Below are positions 44,583 through 53,366 of a stretch of DNA of 64,000 nt, piece after piece. A program made the position numbers and the translations under genes. The stretch spans positions 5,389,501-5,453,500 of the forward strand of contig NZ_CP108581.1 in NCBI RefSeq assembly GCF_036010665.1, written 5' to 3'. Position 1 is the first letter of the stretch. Each line of letters opens with the position of its first letter. A model generated the notes under the pieces. It saw only the letters and a list, made by a program, of their open reading frames with translations, had not been told where the DNA came from and did not search any database. The stretch comes from Microbispora sp. NBC_01189. Lineage in GTDB: Bacteria; Actinomycetota; Actinomycetes; Streptosporangiales; Streptosporangiaceae.

Positions 44583-46298
44583 ATGACGCACGACCAGAAT
44601 GGGCCGACGAGCGGTGAGCGAAGGGTGCTCAGCCGGCGGTCCGTCCTGACGACGCTAGGGGCCGTGCCGGTCGTCACGGCCACGTCGGCGGTCCTCGGAG
44701 CCACCGAGGCCTCGGCGGCCACCGCGACCGTCAATCCGTCGGCGCAGCGGCAGACGATCAAGGGCTTCGGCGGCATGGCCCACGCGGCCTGGATCGGCGA
44801 CCTGACAGCCGCCCAGCGGGACACGGCGTTCCAGACCGGCGAGGGCAAGCTGGGGTTCTCCATCCTGCGGATCCCGGTCGGCGAGAGCCAGGCCGACTTC
44901 GGCCGTGACCTGGCGACGGCGCAGCGCGCGGCCCAGCTCGGGGTGACCGTCTTCGCGTCGCCGTGGAATCCTCCCGCCAGCATGATCGAGACCTTCAACC
45001 GCAACGGCCAGACCAACGCGAAACGCCTCAGGGCCGACCAGTACGCCGCGTACGCGACGCATCTGAACTCCTTCAGCACGTACATGAAGAACAACGGGGT
45101 GAACCTGTACGCCATATCCGTGCAGAACGAGCCCGACTACGCGAACGACTGGACGTGGTGGACTCCCACCGAGATGGTGAAGTTCCTGCGGGAGAACGCC
45201 GGCTCGATCAACACCAGGGTCATGGCCCCCGAGTCCTTCCAGTACCTGAAGAACATGTCGGACCCGATCCTCAACGACTCCACCGCGCTCGCCAACACGG
45301 ACATCATCGGGGCGCACCTCTACGGCACGGCGTACTCGAACTTCCCCTACCCCCTCTTCAAGCAGAAGGGCGCGGGCAAGGAACTCTGGATGACGGAGGT
45401 GTACTACCCCAACAGCACCGACTCGGCGGACACCTGGCCTCAGGCGCTCGACGTGGGCGAGCACATGCACCGCGCCATGGTGGAGGCCGAGTTCCAAGCG
45501 TACGTCTGGTGGTACATCCGGCGCAGCTACGGCCCCATGCGGGAGGACGGCCAGCTCAGCAAGCGCGGCGCCATCATGGCGCAGTTCGCCAGGTTCGTCC
45601 GCCCCGGGTACGTGCGGATCGACGCGACGGCGAATCCGGCGACGAACGTCTACGTCTCGGCGTACCGGAGTGGCGACACCGTCGTCATCGTCGCCATCAA
45701 CAAGGGCACCTCCGCGGCGAGCCAGCAGTTCACCGTGGCGGGCGCCGGCTCGGCCGGCGTGTCGTCCTGGGTGACGGACGGGAGCAGGAACGTCGCGCCC
45801 CAGGCGGCGACCACCATGTCGAACGGCTCCCTCACCGTCACGCTTCCCGCTCGCAGCATGACGACCTACGTGACCAGCCTGAGCGGCTCCTCGCCCTCCG
45901 CGACGCCCACGGTCACACCGACCGTGACGCCCACCCAGTCGCCGAGCCAATCACCCAGCCAGTCGCCCACCGGCGGCACCGGCGCGGCCCGGGTCGCCTA
46001 CACGATGAACAGCTGGAGCACCGGCTTCACCGCCAGCATCAGCATCACCAACACCGGGTCGTCGACGATCAACGGCTGGACGCTGGCGTTCACCCTGCCC
46101 TCCGGGCAGACCATCACCTCGGGCTGGAACGCCACCTTCTCGCCCTCCAGCGGCCAGGTGAGCGCCCGCAACGTCGACTACAACGCCACGATCGCCCCCG
46201 GTGCCACCGTCGACATCGGCTTCCAGGCGAACCACAGCGGCAACACGTCCAAGCCGACCTCCTTCACCCTCAACGGCGTGCCCTGCACTGTGGTCTGA
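44583..46298 (+). CDS. GH30-family glycoside hydrolase with C-terminal CBM2
   Basis: The 571-residue precursor has a twin-arginine signal (RRVLSRRSVLTTLGAVPVVT). A GH30 catalytic barrel with beta-sandwich occupies about 47-460: the acid/base Glu lies in SVQNEPDY (about 184) and the nucleophile Glu in WMTEVYYP (about 272). A Thr/Pro/Ser linker (about 465-488) and a cellulose-binding CBM2 domain (RVAYTMNSWSTGFTASISIT onward) follow. The active-site pattern resembles glucuronoxylanases (GH30 subfamily 8), so extracellular xylan cleavage is likely. AGGAGGAG precedes the ATG. Confidence 0.92.
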   Translation: MTHDQNGPTSGERRVLSRRSVLTTLGAVPVVTATSAVLGATEASAATATVNPSAQRQTIKGFGGMAHAAWIGDLTAAQRDTAFQTGEGKLGFSILRIPVGESQADFGRDLATAQRAAQLGVTVFASPWNPPASMIETFNRNGQTNAKRLRADQYAAYATHLNSFSTYMKNNGVNLYAISVQNEPDYANDWTWWTPTEMVKFLRENAGSINTRVMAPESFQYLKNMSDPILNDSTALANTDIIGAHLYGTAYSNFPYPLFKQKGAGKELWMTEVYYPNSTDSADTWPQALDVGEHMHRAMVEAEFQAYVWWYIRRSYGPMREDGQLSKRGAIMAQFARFVRPGYVRIDATANPATNVYVSAYRSGDTVVIVAINKGTSAASQQFTVAGAGSAGVSSWVTDGSRNVAPQAATTMSNGSLTVTLPARSMTTYVTSLSGSSPSATPTVTPTVTPTQSPSQSPSQSPTGGTGAARVAYTMNSWSTGFTASISITNTGSSTINGWTLAFTLPSGQTITSGWNATFSPSSGQVSARNVDYNATIAPGATVDIGFQANHSGNTSKPTSFTLNGVPCTVV

Positions 46299-46338
46299 CC
46301 GCCGAGACACCCCTTGGCGCCCGACCGGTGAAGGGACG

Positions 46339-46372
46339 GGTGTGGCCCCTCTCCCAGGAGCGGGGCCACACC
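46339..46372 (+). terminator. Terminator after the GH30 gene
   Basis: GGTGTGGCCCC and GGGGCCACACC form an 11-bp stem with a 12-base loop, 40 bases after the stop codon. Confidence 0.65.
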
Positions 46373-46529
46373 TGCCGGGTCGCCAGGGGCGTACGAGCCG
46401 GGCGGGATCGATCCGGCCTGTTCACCCGAGGGCCGGGCGGGTGGTTCACGGTGATCTCGGTCAGCCTCCGCCGGACAGGTCGTCGCGGACCGCGCGGTAG
46501 CGCTCCGCGGCCCCGGACGCCGGGGAGTG

Positions 46530-46889
46530 CGGAGTGGGCGGGTGCCCGCAACTCTCCGTGGGCCAGTGGCAGACCCTGGGGCTGGCCCGGAGCCACATGC
46601 GTGAGGACCCGCGCTCCTCCTGGTCCTGGACGAGCCCGCGGCGGCGCTCGACGCCGCCGCCGAGCACGCCGTCTTCGAGCGGTACGCCACCCTGTCGGCC
46701 GAGACCGGCCGGCGATCCGGCGGAGTCACCCTATTCGTCTCCCACCGCTTCTCCACCGTATGGATGGCTGACATGATCGTCGTCCTGGACAAGGGCGGGT
46801 GGCGGAGAGCGGCGACCACCGGGCGCTGGTGACGAAGCGGGGACTCTACGCGGAGCTCTACGAACTTCCAGGAACGCATCTACCACTGA
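46530..46889 (+). pseudogene. Decayed ABC exporter ATPase, C-terminal fragment
   Basis: Pieces of one ABC ATPase are spread over three frames: signature motif QLSVGQWQTLGLARSHMRED, then (shifted) LLVLDEPAAALDAAAEHAVF with Walker B, then TLFVSHRFSTVWMADMIVVL, then (shifted again) VAESGDHRALVTKRGLYAEL and QERIYH with a stop at 46889. The Walker A region and membrane part are missing. Fragments end like lipid or peptide exporters of the MsbA/LmrA type. At least three frameshifts make it non-functional. Confidence 0.75.
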
Positions 46890-46955
46890 CGTGTCAGGCC
46901 CACCGGCGGCTGCCGCCGCATGCCCGGGCAGCCGTGGGAGGCGGCAGTCACGCGT

Positions 46956-47357
46956 TCAGATGCCGATGAGCCGGACGCGGCTGCCGCACAATCGGGCCAT
47001 GTCGTCGATATCGGAGGTCAGCATTGTCACCGGGCCTGGCTGACGCAATGCCATCTCGGCGATCGTCGCGTCGATCGCGTACTTGTGGCCGTGCAGGCCT
47101 GTCGCCTTGAGCAGTTCAGCGGACCTCCTCGCCGCGCTCTCGGTCACCGGCTCGACCTTCACCCGGGAGAGCACCCACTGCAGCCGCGGCATGTCCACTC
47201 TTGTGTGGCTGACTTCCACAATGGTGTTGGCGCCGATGACGAAGTCGGCACCCATGGAATGGAACACCTGGAACATGGCGAGGATCTTGCGGTCCTGCGC
47301 GATCCAGGCGGAGAGCCCTTGAGAGTCGAGGACGACGGTTTCGACGTGCTCGATCAC
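46956..47357 (-). CDS. PIN-domain (VapC-like) toxin
   Basis: The 133-residue PIN-like nuclease shows the acidic set: VVLDSQGLSAW near residue 9, ANTIVEVSHTR near 43, YAIDATIAEMAL near 93 and LTSDIDDMARLC near 113, consistent with the four PIN carboxylates. Its GTG start overlaps the stop of the upstream antitoxin gene (GTGA), the classic coupled antitoxin-toxin layout. Predicted to cleave RNA when not bound by its partner. Confidence 0.82.
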   Translation of the reverse strand: MIEHVETVVLDSQGLSAWIAQDRKILAMFQVFHSMGADFVIGANTIVEVSHTRVDMPRLQWVLSRVKVEPVTESAARRSAELLKATGLHGHKYAIDATIAEMALRQPGPVTMLTSDIDDMARLCGSRVRLIGI

Positions 47358-47602
47358 GCCGCGCTCGCCGAACCGCCGGAATCCGCGGTCCCGAAGATAC
47401 TGACGCGGGCCTGGGCCAGCTCCTCTTCGGTGAACTCTCCGTGCTCCTCCTGATGACGCAGCAAGTCGGCACCCAAGAGTTGGTGCCGCAGCTGGCGTGC
47501 CACCGCCTCGGCGACATAACCGGAGACGTTGTCGGTGATCTTCCTGAGTTCGGCGACCTGATCGTTCGGCAACGTCACCGTGATGCGCGTCGTGTCAGCC
47601 AT
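47354..47602 (-). CDS. Ribbon-helix-helix antitoxin
   Basis: The 82-residue protein begins TTRITVTLPNDQVAELRKIT, then VSGYVAEAVARQLRHQL, a ribbon-helix-helix DNA-binding domain, followed by an acidic helical tail (EEHGEFTEEELAQARVSIFG) that should wrap the PIN toxin. No ribosome site precedes the ATG, and a perfect -10 box TATGAT ends only 6 bases upstream, so the mRNA is probably leaderless. A palindrome over the -10 fits autoregulation. Confidence 0.82.
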   Translation of the reverse strand: MADTTRITVTLPNDQVAELRKITDNVSGYVAEAVARQLRHQLLGADLLRHQEEHGEFTEEELAQARVSIFGTADSGGSASAA

Positions 47603-47608
47603 GAGGCA

Positions 47609-47624
47609 ATCATACTGCGGTATG
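47609..47624 (-). promoter_or_regulatory. Leaderless promoter with palindromic operator
   Basis: On the minus strand TATGAT sits 6 bases before the antitoxin ATG. CATAC-TGCG-GTATG (47611-47624) is a perfect 5-bp-arm inverted repeat overlapping it, a likely site for the ribbon-helix-helix antitoxin. Confidence 0.6.
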
Positions 47625-47730
47625 CAGCATGTCGCTGTCGTGCTGGAGCCGGTCCATCTCCACCGGCGCGATCTCCTTCGCGAACGGGCACGGCGCTCGC
47701 GGTCATCCCCACCGAGCGCACGGGCATCCG

Positions 47731-49329
47731 TCACACGCGCAGGACGGTGACCTGGCGGCCGGAGGGTGTGGTCGCCTGCTCGAAGTCGCCGCGTTCCTTC
47801 CAGGGCGGGGCCTCGGGGCGGCGGTCGAAGATCACCAGGACGCCGGTGGAGAGGCTGAGCCGGTCCAGGTACCGGTCGAGCTGGGCGAGGCCGTCGGCCG
47901 TCGGGTCGTTCTCGCCCGCTCGCCTGACTTTCAGTTCCATGGCCTCTCGCTGCACGCGCCGTTCGCCTTCCGGGCCGGTGTAGGGCCAGCGGACGAGCAC
48001 GTCCAGTCGTTTGGTGCCGGCGGCGTACTCCCGGTCGAGGTGGCCGCCGCCGTTGACCAGGCGGTGCAGGAAGGCCATGAGGATGATCTGGCAGGCGGCC
48101 TCGTGGTAGCCCTCCTGCCGGATGAGGACCTCGCCGTGCTCGCGCCAGAAGACGACGAACTCCTCCAGCAGGCGCGGCAGGTCGAATCGGCCGTCCGGCA
48201 GCACGAAGCTGTGCGGATCGGCCATCACGTACTGTTCCGACGGGTCACCCAGCACCCGCAGGATGACCTCCCGATAGAGCGGGTTCGCCACTTCCAGTGG
48301 GGGTTTCTGCTTGATCAGGCCCAGATCGCGGACGTAGGACAGGTCGTCGGAGAAGGTGGGGTCGACGTGGGGGAAGGCCCCGGCCACGACCGGCTCCATC
48401 ACTCGCTTGACGCGCGGCTCGTGCAGCCGGGCCACCAGAGAGTCCAGATGGGTGGCGCGTGCCCTGATCAGCCGCTCCTTGGCCTCTTCCACGTGCCCGG
48501 CGGTGATGGCGTCAGCCACCCCCATCCGCACGGTGAGCTCATAGGCGAGGGCGTTGACCAGCCACGGCTGTCCCTGAGTCAGCTCGACGACCCGGTCCAC
48601 CGCGTCCTTGCTGAACTCCTGGCCGGTTGCCTGCGTGTGCCTGCCGTAGAGCTCGGCGATCTGGTCGGCGCCGAAGTCGTCCAGGCGCAGCGACTCGGTG
48701 ACGATGTTGAACGGGCTGGCAGGGTTCGACCTGCCGGCCTCGCCGCCCGAGGCGACCTTGTAGTCACGCACGTCGCGCAACCCGCACAGCACCACGGACG
48801 CGGGGAACGGACGGCCTCCCGGCCGTGCGTTGTGACCGTCGCGGAGCTGGCTGAGGACGCTGACCATGCTGTTGCCCTGCAGGGCGTCGATCTCGTCGAG
48901 GAACAGCACCACCCGGCGCGGGCAGCGGCGGCACCACTCCGTCAGCGCCGAGCCGAACCGGGTGCCCGCCGGAGCTTGCGACCAGGTGTCCGGCGGCAGA
49001 AGCTCCTCCGGCCATGCCGCCCACTCGGCGGCCTGGCGGAGGGACTTCAGCAGAATCTCTTCCGCAGCAGCGTAGTCGTCTCCGGCTGACTTGGCGCGCT
49101 CGCAGGAGAACATCAGGGCGGCGATGTCGCCCTCGGCGTTCAACTCGGACGCCAGGGCGTCCAGCGTGGTCGTCTTGCCGGTCTGCCGGGGCGCGTGCAG
49201 CACGAAGTAGCGATCCATCTCGATGAGCACACGCGCCTGCGGGAGCCGCGGCGTAGGGGGCAGCATGTAGTGACGCCGCGGGTCGCACGGGCCCGTGGTG
49301 TTGAAATACTTCGCTTGGGGTGGCCGCAT
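47731..49329 (-). CDS. AAA+ ATPase with nuclease-like C-terminal domain
   Basis: The 532-residue protein has Walker A APRQTGKTTTLDAL (about residues 46-59), Walker B RRVVLFLDEIDAL (about 145-157) and an arginine-finger-like PFNIVTESLRLDDF region, in the style of AAA-ATPase-like STAND or DUF1703-related proteins. The C-terminus contains RLDVLVRWPY and AMELKVRRAG (about 455-485), which matches a PD-(D/E)XK nuclease core (D...ExK). A defence or DNA-processing role is possible but not shown. The start is ATG 49329 or GTG 49335. Confidence 0.75.
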   Translation of the reverse strand: MRPPQAKYFNTTGPCDPRRHYMLPPTPRLPQARVLIEMDRYFVLHAPRQTGKTTTLDALASELNAEGDIAALMFSCERAKSAGDDYAAAEEILLKSLRQAAEWAAWPEELLPPDTWSQAPAGTRFGSALTEWCRRCPRRVVLFLDEIDALQGNSMVSVLSQLRDGHNARPGGRPFPASVVLCGLRDVRDYKVASGGEAGRSNPASPFNIVTESLRLDDFGADQIAELYGRHTQATGQEFSKDAVDRVVELTQGQPWLVNALAYELTVRMGVADAITAGHVEEAKERLIRARATHLDSLVARLHEPRVKRVMEPVVAGAFPHVDPTFSDDLSYVRDLGLIKQKPPLEVANPLYREVILRVLGDPSEQYVMADPHSFVLPDGRFDLPRLLEEFVVFWREHGEVLIRQEGYHEAACQIILMAFLHRLVNGGGHLDREYAAGTKRLDVLVRWPYTGPEGERRVQREAMELKVRRAGENDPTADGLAQLDRYLDRLSLSTGVLVIFDRRPEAPPWKERGDFEQATTPSGRQVTVLRV

Positions 49330-49529
49330 GGTCACATTCTGCCACCGACCTAATCCGGGCGCCGGAAATGCTTGCAGGTGCAGCGGGACGTTCCGGTGCG
49401 CAACGTCATCCCGCGTCTGTGCCGTGACCGGCGACGGACGGCGGCTTCCAGGCGACCTGCGGCTGCGTCCGGCGAGCATGATCCATTGGGAAGTCGCAGC
49501 TCAGGCAGGGTTTCCCTGGTCAAACGTGG

Positions 49530-49603
49530 TAGGGCGGGTGGGACTTGAACCCACGACCCACGGATTATGAGTCCGATGCTCTGACCGGCTGAGCTACCGC
49601 CCC
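49530..49603 (-). tRNA. tRNA-Met (CAT), elongator type
   Basis: The 74-base cloverleaf is read on the minus strand: acceptor GGGGCGG pairs with CCGCCCT (one G-T at the end), the D arm is GCTC/GAGC, the anticodon loop is CTCATAA with anticodon CAT, and the T arm is GTGGG/CCCAC with GTTCAAGTC. The CCA end is not encoded. The sequence resembles actinobacterial elongator tRNA-Met more than initiator tRNA, and a lysidine-modified tRNA-Ile is less likely. Confidence 0.9.
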
Positions 49604-49825
49604 GCAATGGTGGAGTCTCTCACAAATTAGAGCAGGAGGGGATGCGCGCGGAGGGGAGCCACACCCTTCGGCCCACGGCGTAATCCCCCCCTCTGTTGAT
49701 CGTCTGGTGCTGGTGCCGATGGGTGTCGCGGGAGTTGTGGGGCAATTGTCCGGGTATGGGGTAAGGGAGGCTCCACACACGACGGCTCTGCGAAACGTGG
49801 CTCAGCAACGGATCGGGGGTGTCCC

Positions 49826-50908
49826 GTGGGGAGACGGCTGGCGGGCGTCTGCGTGCTTCTCCTGGCGTCGGTCGCGGCGTGCGGACAGCGGGGGGAGGAG
49901 CTGGGAGCGGGCCTCGGCGCCGTCGGGGCCGTCCGCGAGGGCTTCACCGTCGGCCTGCTGCTTCCCGCCGAAAGCCCCGAGCGCGCCCTGTTCACCCGGG
50001 CCTTAACGGCCCGCTGCCCGCGCTGCCGGGTCGAGTACGCGAACGCCGCCGGCGACCGGGCCCGGCAGGGACGGCAGCTCGGGCGGATGCTGGCGGACGG
50101 CGTCCGGGTGCTGGTCCTCGGCGCGGTGGACCCCGGGTCCGCCGCTCCCTGGGTGGCCCGGGCGAAGCTGGCCGGGGCGAAGGTCGTCGCGTACGACCGG
50201 CTGGCCGACGGGCCGGTGGACGCGTACGTCTCGACCGACCCGGCGCGGGCCGGCCGGTCGCAGGCCCTCGCCCTGCTCGGCGCCATGAAGCGCCCCGAGA
50301 AAGGCCCCGGGAAGCGCCCCGGGCCCGTGTTGCTTCTCAACGGCCCGCCGGGCGATCCGTACGCGGCGGCCGTGAAACGCAGCCTGCACGCGGTGCTGGA
50401 CGGCCGCGTGACGATCGGCTGGGAACGGGACCTGGCCCGGCCCGGTGACGCGGCGCGCGAGGTGGCGGCGGCCCTCGCGGCGCCCGGCGGGCCCGCGAAG
50501 GTGGTCGGCGTCTGCTGCCCGGGCGACGCGGCGGAGGCGGTCGCGGCCGCTTTGGCGCGAGCGGGCGCGGCCGGGGTTCCGCTGGTCGGACAGGGCGGGC
50601 GGACGGGCGTCCTGCGGCGGGTGAGCACGGGCGCGCCTCCCGCCACCGTGACCGCGACCGTGCGCGCCGACGTCGCCGCCGAGGCCGCCGCCGCGGCGGC
50701 ACTCGCCGTCGAGGTCGCGGGCGGCAGAACCGTGTACGGCACGGCCACCGTGTCCAACGGCACCACGGCCGCGATCCCGGCCGTGCTGGTGCCTCCCGTC
50801 GTCGTCACGAAGGACTCCGCCGCCGCGCAGCCCCGGGGCGCCGGTCCCGAAGCCGCCGGTGCCGCCGTTCCCGAGGGTGCCGCCGGAGTGGTGGTCCGTC
50901 CGCGCTGA
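49826..50908 (+). CDS. Lipoprotein, periplasmic sugar-binding-like
   Basis: The 360-residue precursor has a lipoprotein signal (RRLAGVCVLLLASVAACGQ, Cys near 19). The mature part follows the periplasmic-binding type 1 pattern of XylF/RbsB-like proteins: FTVGLLLPAESPERALFTRA, VRVLVLGAVDPGSAAPWVAR, VVAYDRLADGPVDAYVSTDP, GPVLLLNGPPGDPYAAAVKR. No ABC permease or ATPase is adjacent, so it is an orphan binding protein or a sensor. The C-terminal 40 residues are low complexity (Ala/Gly/Pro). A GTG start is used. Confidence 0.82.
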   Translation: MGRRLAGVCVLLLASVAACGQRGEELGAGLGAVGAVREGFTVGLLLPAESPERALFTRALTARCPRCRVEYANAAGDRARQGRQLGRMLADGVRVLVLGAVDPGSAAPWVARAKLAGAKVVAYDRLADGPVDAYVSTDPARAGRSQALALLGAMKRPEKGPGKRPGPVLLLNGPPGDPYAAAVKRSLHAVLDGRVTIGWERDLARPGDAAREVAAALAAPGGPAKVVGVCCPGDAAEAVAAALARAGAAGVPLVGQGGRTGVLRRVSTGAPPATVTATVRADVAAEAAAAAALAVEVAGGRTVYGTATVSNGTTAAIPAVLVPPVVVTKDSAAAQPRGAGPEAAGAAVPEGAAGVVVRPR

Positions 50909-50927
50909 CCGCGTCATCGGAGATGAC

Positions 50928-50958
50928 GAGGGCCGCGGTCGAGACGACCGCGGCCCTC
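50928..50958. terminator. Bidirectional terminator
   Basis: GAGGGCCGCGGTCG, AGA, CGACCGCGGCCCTC: a perfect 14-bp hairpin between the convergent genes ending at 50908 and 50980. Confidence 0.8.
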
Positions 50959-50979
50959 GCGTCCCGAAGGGAATCCCGC

Positions 50980-51231
50980 TCACTCCTCGTCGCCGGAGGA
51001 GGCGTCGGAGGGCGCGGGGGCGTCGGACGGGCGCAGGCGCTCCCACAGCAGGAAGGCGCCGCCGACCACGAGCATGGCGATGCCCGTCCACAGGTTGATG
51101 CGGATGCCCTCCGCCTTCTGGAGCTCCTGGGCGCCGTCGAACAGGCCGGTGACGGTGAGGATGAGTCCGTACAGCAGGAACAGACCACCGATCACGCGGC
51201 GGATGTCGAAGAGTCGTTGCGGGGCGGCCAT
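50980..51231 (-). CDS. Small membrane protein encoded with the symporter
   Basis: The 83-residue protein has two predicted transmembrane segments (VIGGLFLLYGLILTVTGLF; LWTGIAMLVVGGAFLLWERL) and an acidic tail. It starts 9 bases after the symporter stop on the same strand, so it is co-transcribed. Small proteins of this kind often accompany sodium/solute symporters in actinomycetes, perhaps as an accessory subunit; this is inferred from position. Confidence 0.8.
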   Translation of the reverse strand: MAAPQRLFDIRRVIGGLFLLYGLILTVTGLFDGAQELQKAEGIRINLWTGIAMLVVGGAFLLWERLRPSDAPAPSDASSGDEE

Positions 51232-51240
51232 CAGAACCTC

Positions 51241-52914
51241 CTACAGGAAGGGCAGGTAGAACGCCGCGGCGAGGACGACCGCGCCGGCGCCGAGGATCAC
51301 GGGGGAGCGGTACCAGGCGGCGTCTCCCGCCAGCGCGTCGTCCGAGAGGGACGCGTCGCTCAGACCGTAGACGAGCCCGCGAAGCTCGCTCTGCGGCTTG
51401 GGGGTGGTGACGAGCGTGACCACGACCGAGACGACCGCGTCGACCACGAAGGCGATGCCCGCGCCCCAGAAGCTCGCGTTCAGTTCGGTGCCGAAGTCGA
51501 GCACGCCCGTCTTGTAGAGGATGTACGACGCGAAGGCGCAGACGGTGCCGCTCAGCAGGCCCCAGAAACCCGCCCACGCGGTCATCCGCCGCCAGAACAG
51601 GCCGATGATGAACGTCGCGAACAGTGGGGCGTTGAAGAACGAGAAAAGCGACTGAAGGTAGTTCATGATGTTGCTGAACCCCGCCGCGATGAACGCCGCG
51701 CCGATTCCCGCGACGATGCCGCCGGTGGTGGCGATCCGGCCGAGCCGTACGTACCACTCGTCGGAGTGGTCGCCGTTGACGTGCGACTTCCAGATGTCGT
51801 ACGTGAAGACCGTGTTGAAGCCGCTGATGTTGGCGGCCACTCCGGCCATGAACGACGCGAGCAGTCCGGTCACCGCGATGCCGAGCACGCCGTTCGGCAG
51901 GAACTCGTTCATCAGCAGCGGGATCGCCTCGTTGTACGTCGGCCCGCCGTCCTTGCCGAGGTTGCCGAACAGCACCACCGCGACGAGGCCCGGGATCACG
52001 GTCACGATCGGGATCACGAGCTTCGGGTACGCCGCGACGATGGGGGTCAGCCGGGCCGCGTTGGTGTTGCGGGCCGACAGCGCGCGCTGGACCTCGGCGA
52101 AGTTGGTGGTCCAGTAGCCGAAGGAGAGCACGAACCCGAGGCCGAGGACCAGGCCGATCCAGTTGGCGCTCATCGGGTTGCCGGTGCCGCCGGTCTCCGC
52201 CCAGGTGTGGAGGCCGCCCTCGCCGAGCACGCCCTGCCTGACCTTCTCGCCGAGGCCGGAGACGCCGCCGACCCGGGTCAGGCCGATCACCACGATCGGC
52301 ACGAGCGCCGCGACGATCACGAAGAACTGCATGACCTCGTTGTAGATCGCCGAGGACAGGCCGCCGAGCGTGATGTACGCGAGCACGATCGCCGCCGCCA
52401 CGATGATGGACACCCACAGCGGCCAGCCGAGCAGGGCGTCCATGACGAGCCCCAGCGCGTACAGGTTGATCCCGGCGATGAGGATCTGCGCGAGGGCGAA
52501 CGTCGAGGCGTTCAGCAGCTGGGTCGCGCCGTTGAAGCGGCGGCGCATGAACTCGGGGACGCTGTGCACCTTCGACCGGTAGTAGAACGGCATCATCACG
52601 ACGCCGAGGAACACCATCGCGGGAACCGCGCCGATCCAGTAGTAATGCACGGTCATCAGGCCGTACTGCGCGCCGTTGGCGGCCATGCCGAGGATCTCGG
52701 TGGCGCCGAGGTTGGCGGACATGAAGGCGAGGCCGGTGATCCAGGCGGGAAGCGCGCGGCCCGAGAGGAAGAAGTCCAGGCTCGTCCGTACGGCCCGCCT
52801 CGCGGCGAAGCCGATCCCCAGTACCACGAGGAAGTACAGGGCGAGGATCACGTAGTCCAGGAGGTTGACGTCGAGCCGCAGATCCTGTGCGGCCAGCAAT
52901 TGGGCATCAGGCAC
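51241..52914 (-). CDS. Sodium:solute symporter (SSS family)
   Basis: The product, about 557 residues, has roughly 13-14 hydrophobic segments and the SSS family signatures: SGRALPAWITGLAFMSANLG (about residue 50) and FGYWTTNFAEVQRALSARNT (about 262), with the LSFGYW sugar-transport region. It resembles the SglT-like branch that takes up sugars with sodium. I prefer the GTG at 52914 over an upstream start at 52980, whose extra 22 residues look non-native; no strong ribosome site is seen at either. A small membrane gene follows. Confidence 0.9.
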   Translation of the reverse strand: MPDAQLLAAQDLRLDVNLLDYVILALYFLVVLGIGFAARRAVRTSLDFFLSGRALPAWITGLAFMSANLGATEILGMAANGAQYGLMTVHYYWIGAVPAMVFLGVVMMPFYYRSKVHSVPEFMRRRFNGATQLLNASTFALAQILIAGINLYALGLVMDALLGWPLWVSIIVAAAIVLAYITLGGLSSAIYNEVMQFFVIVAALVPIVVIGLTRVGGVSGLGEKVRQGVLGEGGLHTWAETGGTGNPMSANWIGLVLGLGFVLSFGYWTTNFAEVQRALSARNTNAARLTPIVAAYPKLVIPIVTVIPGLVAVVLFGNLGKDGGPTYNEAIPLLMNEFLPNGVLGIAVTGLLASFMAGVAANISGFNTVFTYDIWKSHVNGDHSDEWYVRLGRIATTGGIVAGIGAAFIAAGFSNIMNYLQSLFSFFNAPLFATFIIGLFWRRMTAWAGFWGLLSGTVCAFASYILYKTGVLDFGTELNASFWGAGIAFVVDAVVSVVVTLVTTPKPQSELRGLVYGLSDASLSDDALAGDAAWYRSPVILGAGAVVLAAAFYLPFL

Positions 52915-52945
52915 GCAACGCCAGCTACCCTCACGCTTCCCCGTT

Positions 52946-53155
52946 TCACAAAGTGGGCTCGCGGTACCCAATCGTGACAAAAGCCCAGGTGAGCGCGCGG
53001 TAAAGCCGGTCTCGGCCGTCCGCCGCGGGGTCCCGCGTGGCCGAGTGAACGAGCGGGTAGGCGAGCAGGTCAGGAGCGGCGTCCGCGCCGGCCTCCAGCA
53101 ACTCGGCGTCGAGCACCTCCCTGGGGGTCAGGTGGCCGACCGAAGCTGTAGGCAT
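52946..53155 (-). CDS. Small hypothetical protein
   Basis: A 69-residue frame from the ATG at 53155 (a GTG at 53176 is also in frame) contains VGHLTPREVLDAELLEAGAD and LVHSATRDPAADGRDRLYRA, with regular helical heptad-like character. It lies 31 bases upstream of the symporter on the same strand. No family recognised; GGAG abuts the ATG. It could be a real small gene or a chance frame. Confidence 0.35.
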   Translation of the reverse strand: MPTASVGHLTPREVLDAELLEAGADAAPDLLAYPLVHSATRDPAADGRDRLYRALTWAFVTIGYREPTL

Positions 53156-53207
53156 CTCCGGAATTGTGTTCCACACCTGCGCGCGAACGGGACGCGACCC
53201 CTAGGTG

Positions 53208-53217
53208 AAACCGGTTT
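53208..53217. promoter_or_regulatory. AAACCGGTTT operator candidate upstream of GH74
   Basis: A perfect 10-bp palindrome with central CG, the form bound by LacI-family regulators, about 150 bases before the xyloglucanase start. Confidence 0.4.
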
Positions 53218-53366
53218 AGATTTTGTCTGGACGCCAAACTATTGACGGCGCTTCGGCCGATGTGTGAATCTCTCGTTCAGATTCCCATGCACGGAGGAGA
53301 AGGACGGTCAGGGTCCCCGCCTGATCGTGCATGGCCGGTTGTCCATGCCCGAAGGGGAAACCGTCC

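Noticed and set aside
49530..49603. Initiator tRNA or lysidine-type tRNA-Ile
   Set aside because: The CAT anticodon allows it, but stem sequences (TCGGA-CTCATAA-TCCG) resemble the elongator methionine tRNA of actinobacteria.
50923..52977. Long rightward open frame opposite the sodium symporter
   Set aside because: Charged low-complexity shadow (His/Asp/Arg/Glu) of a membrane-protein gene.
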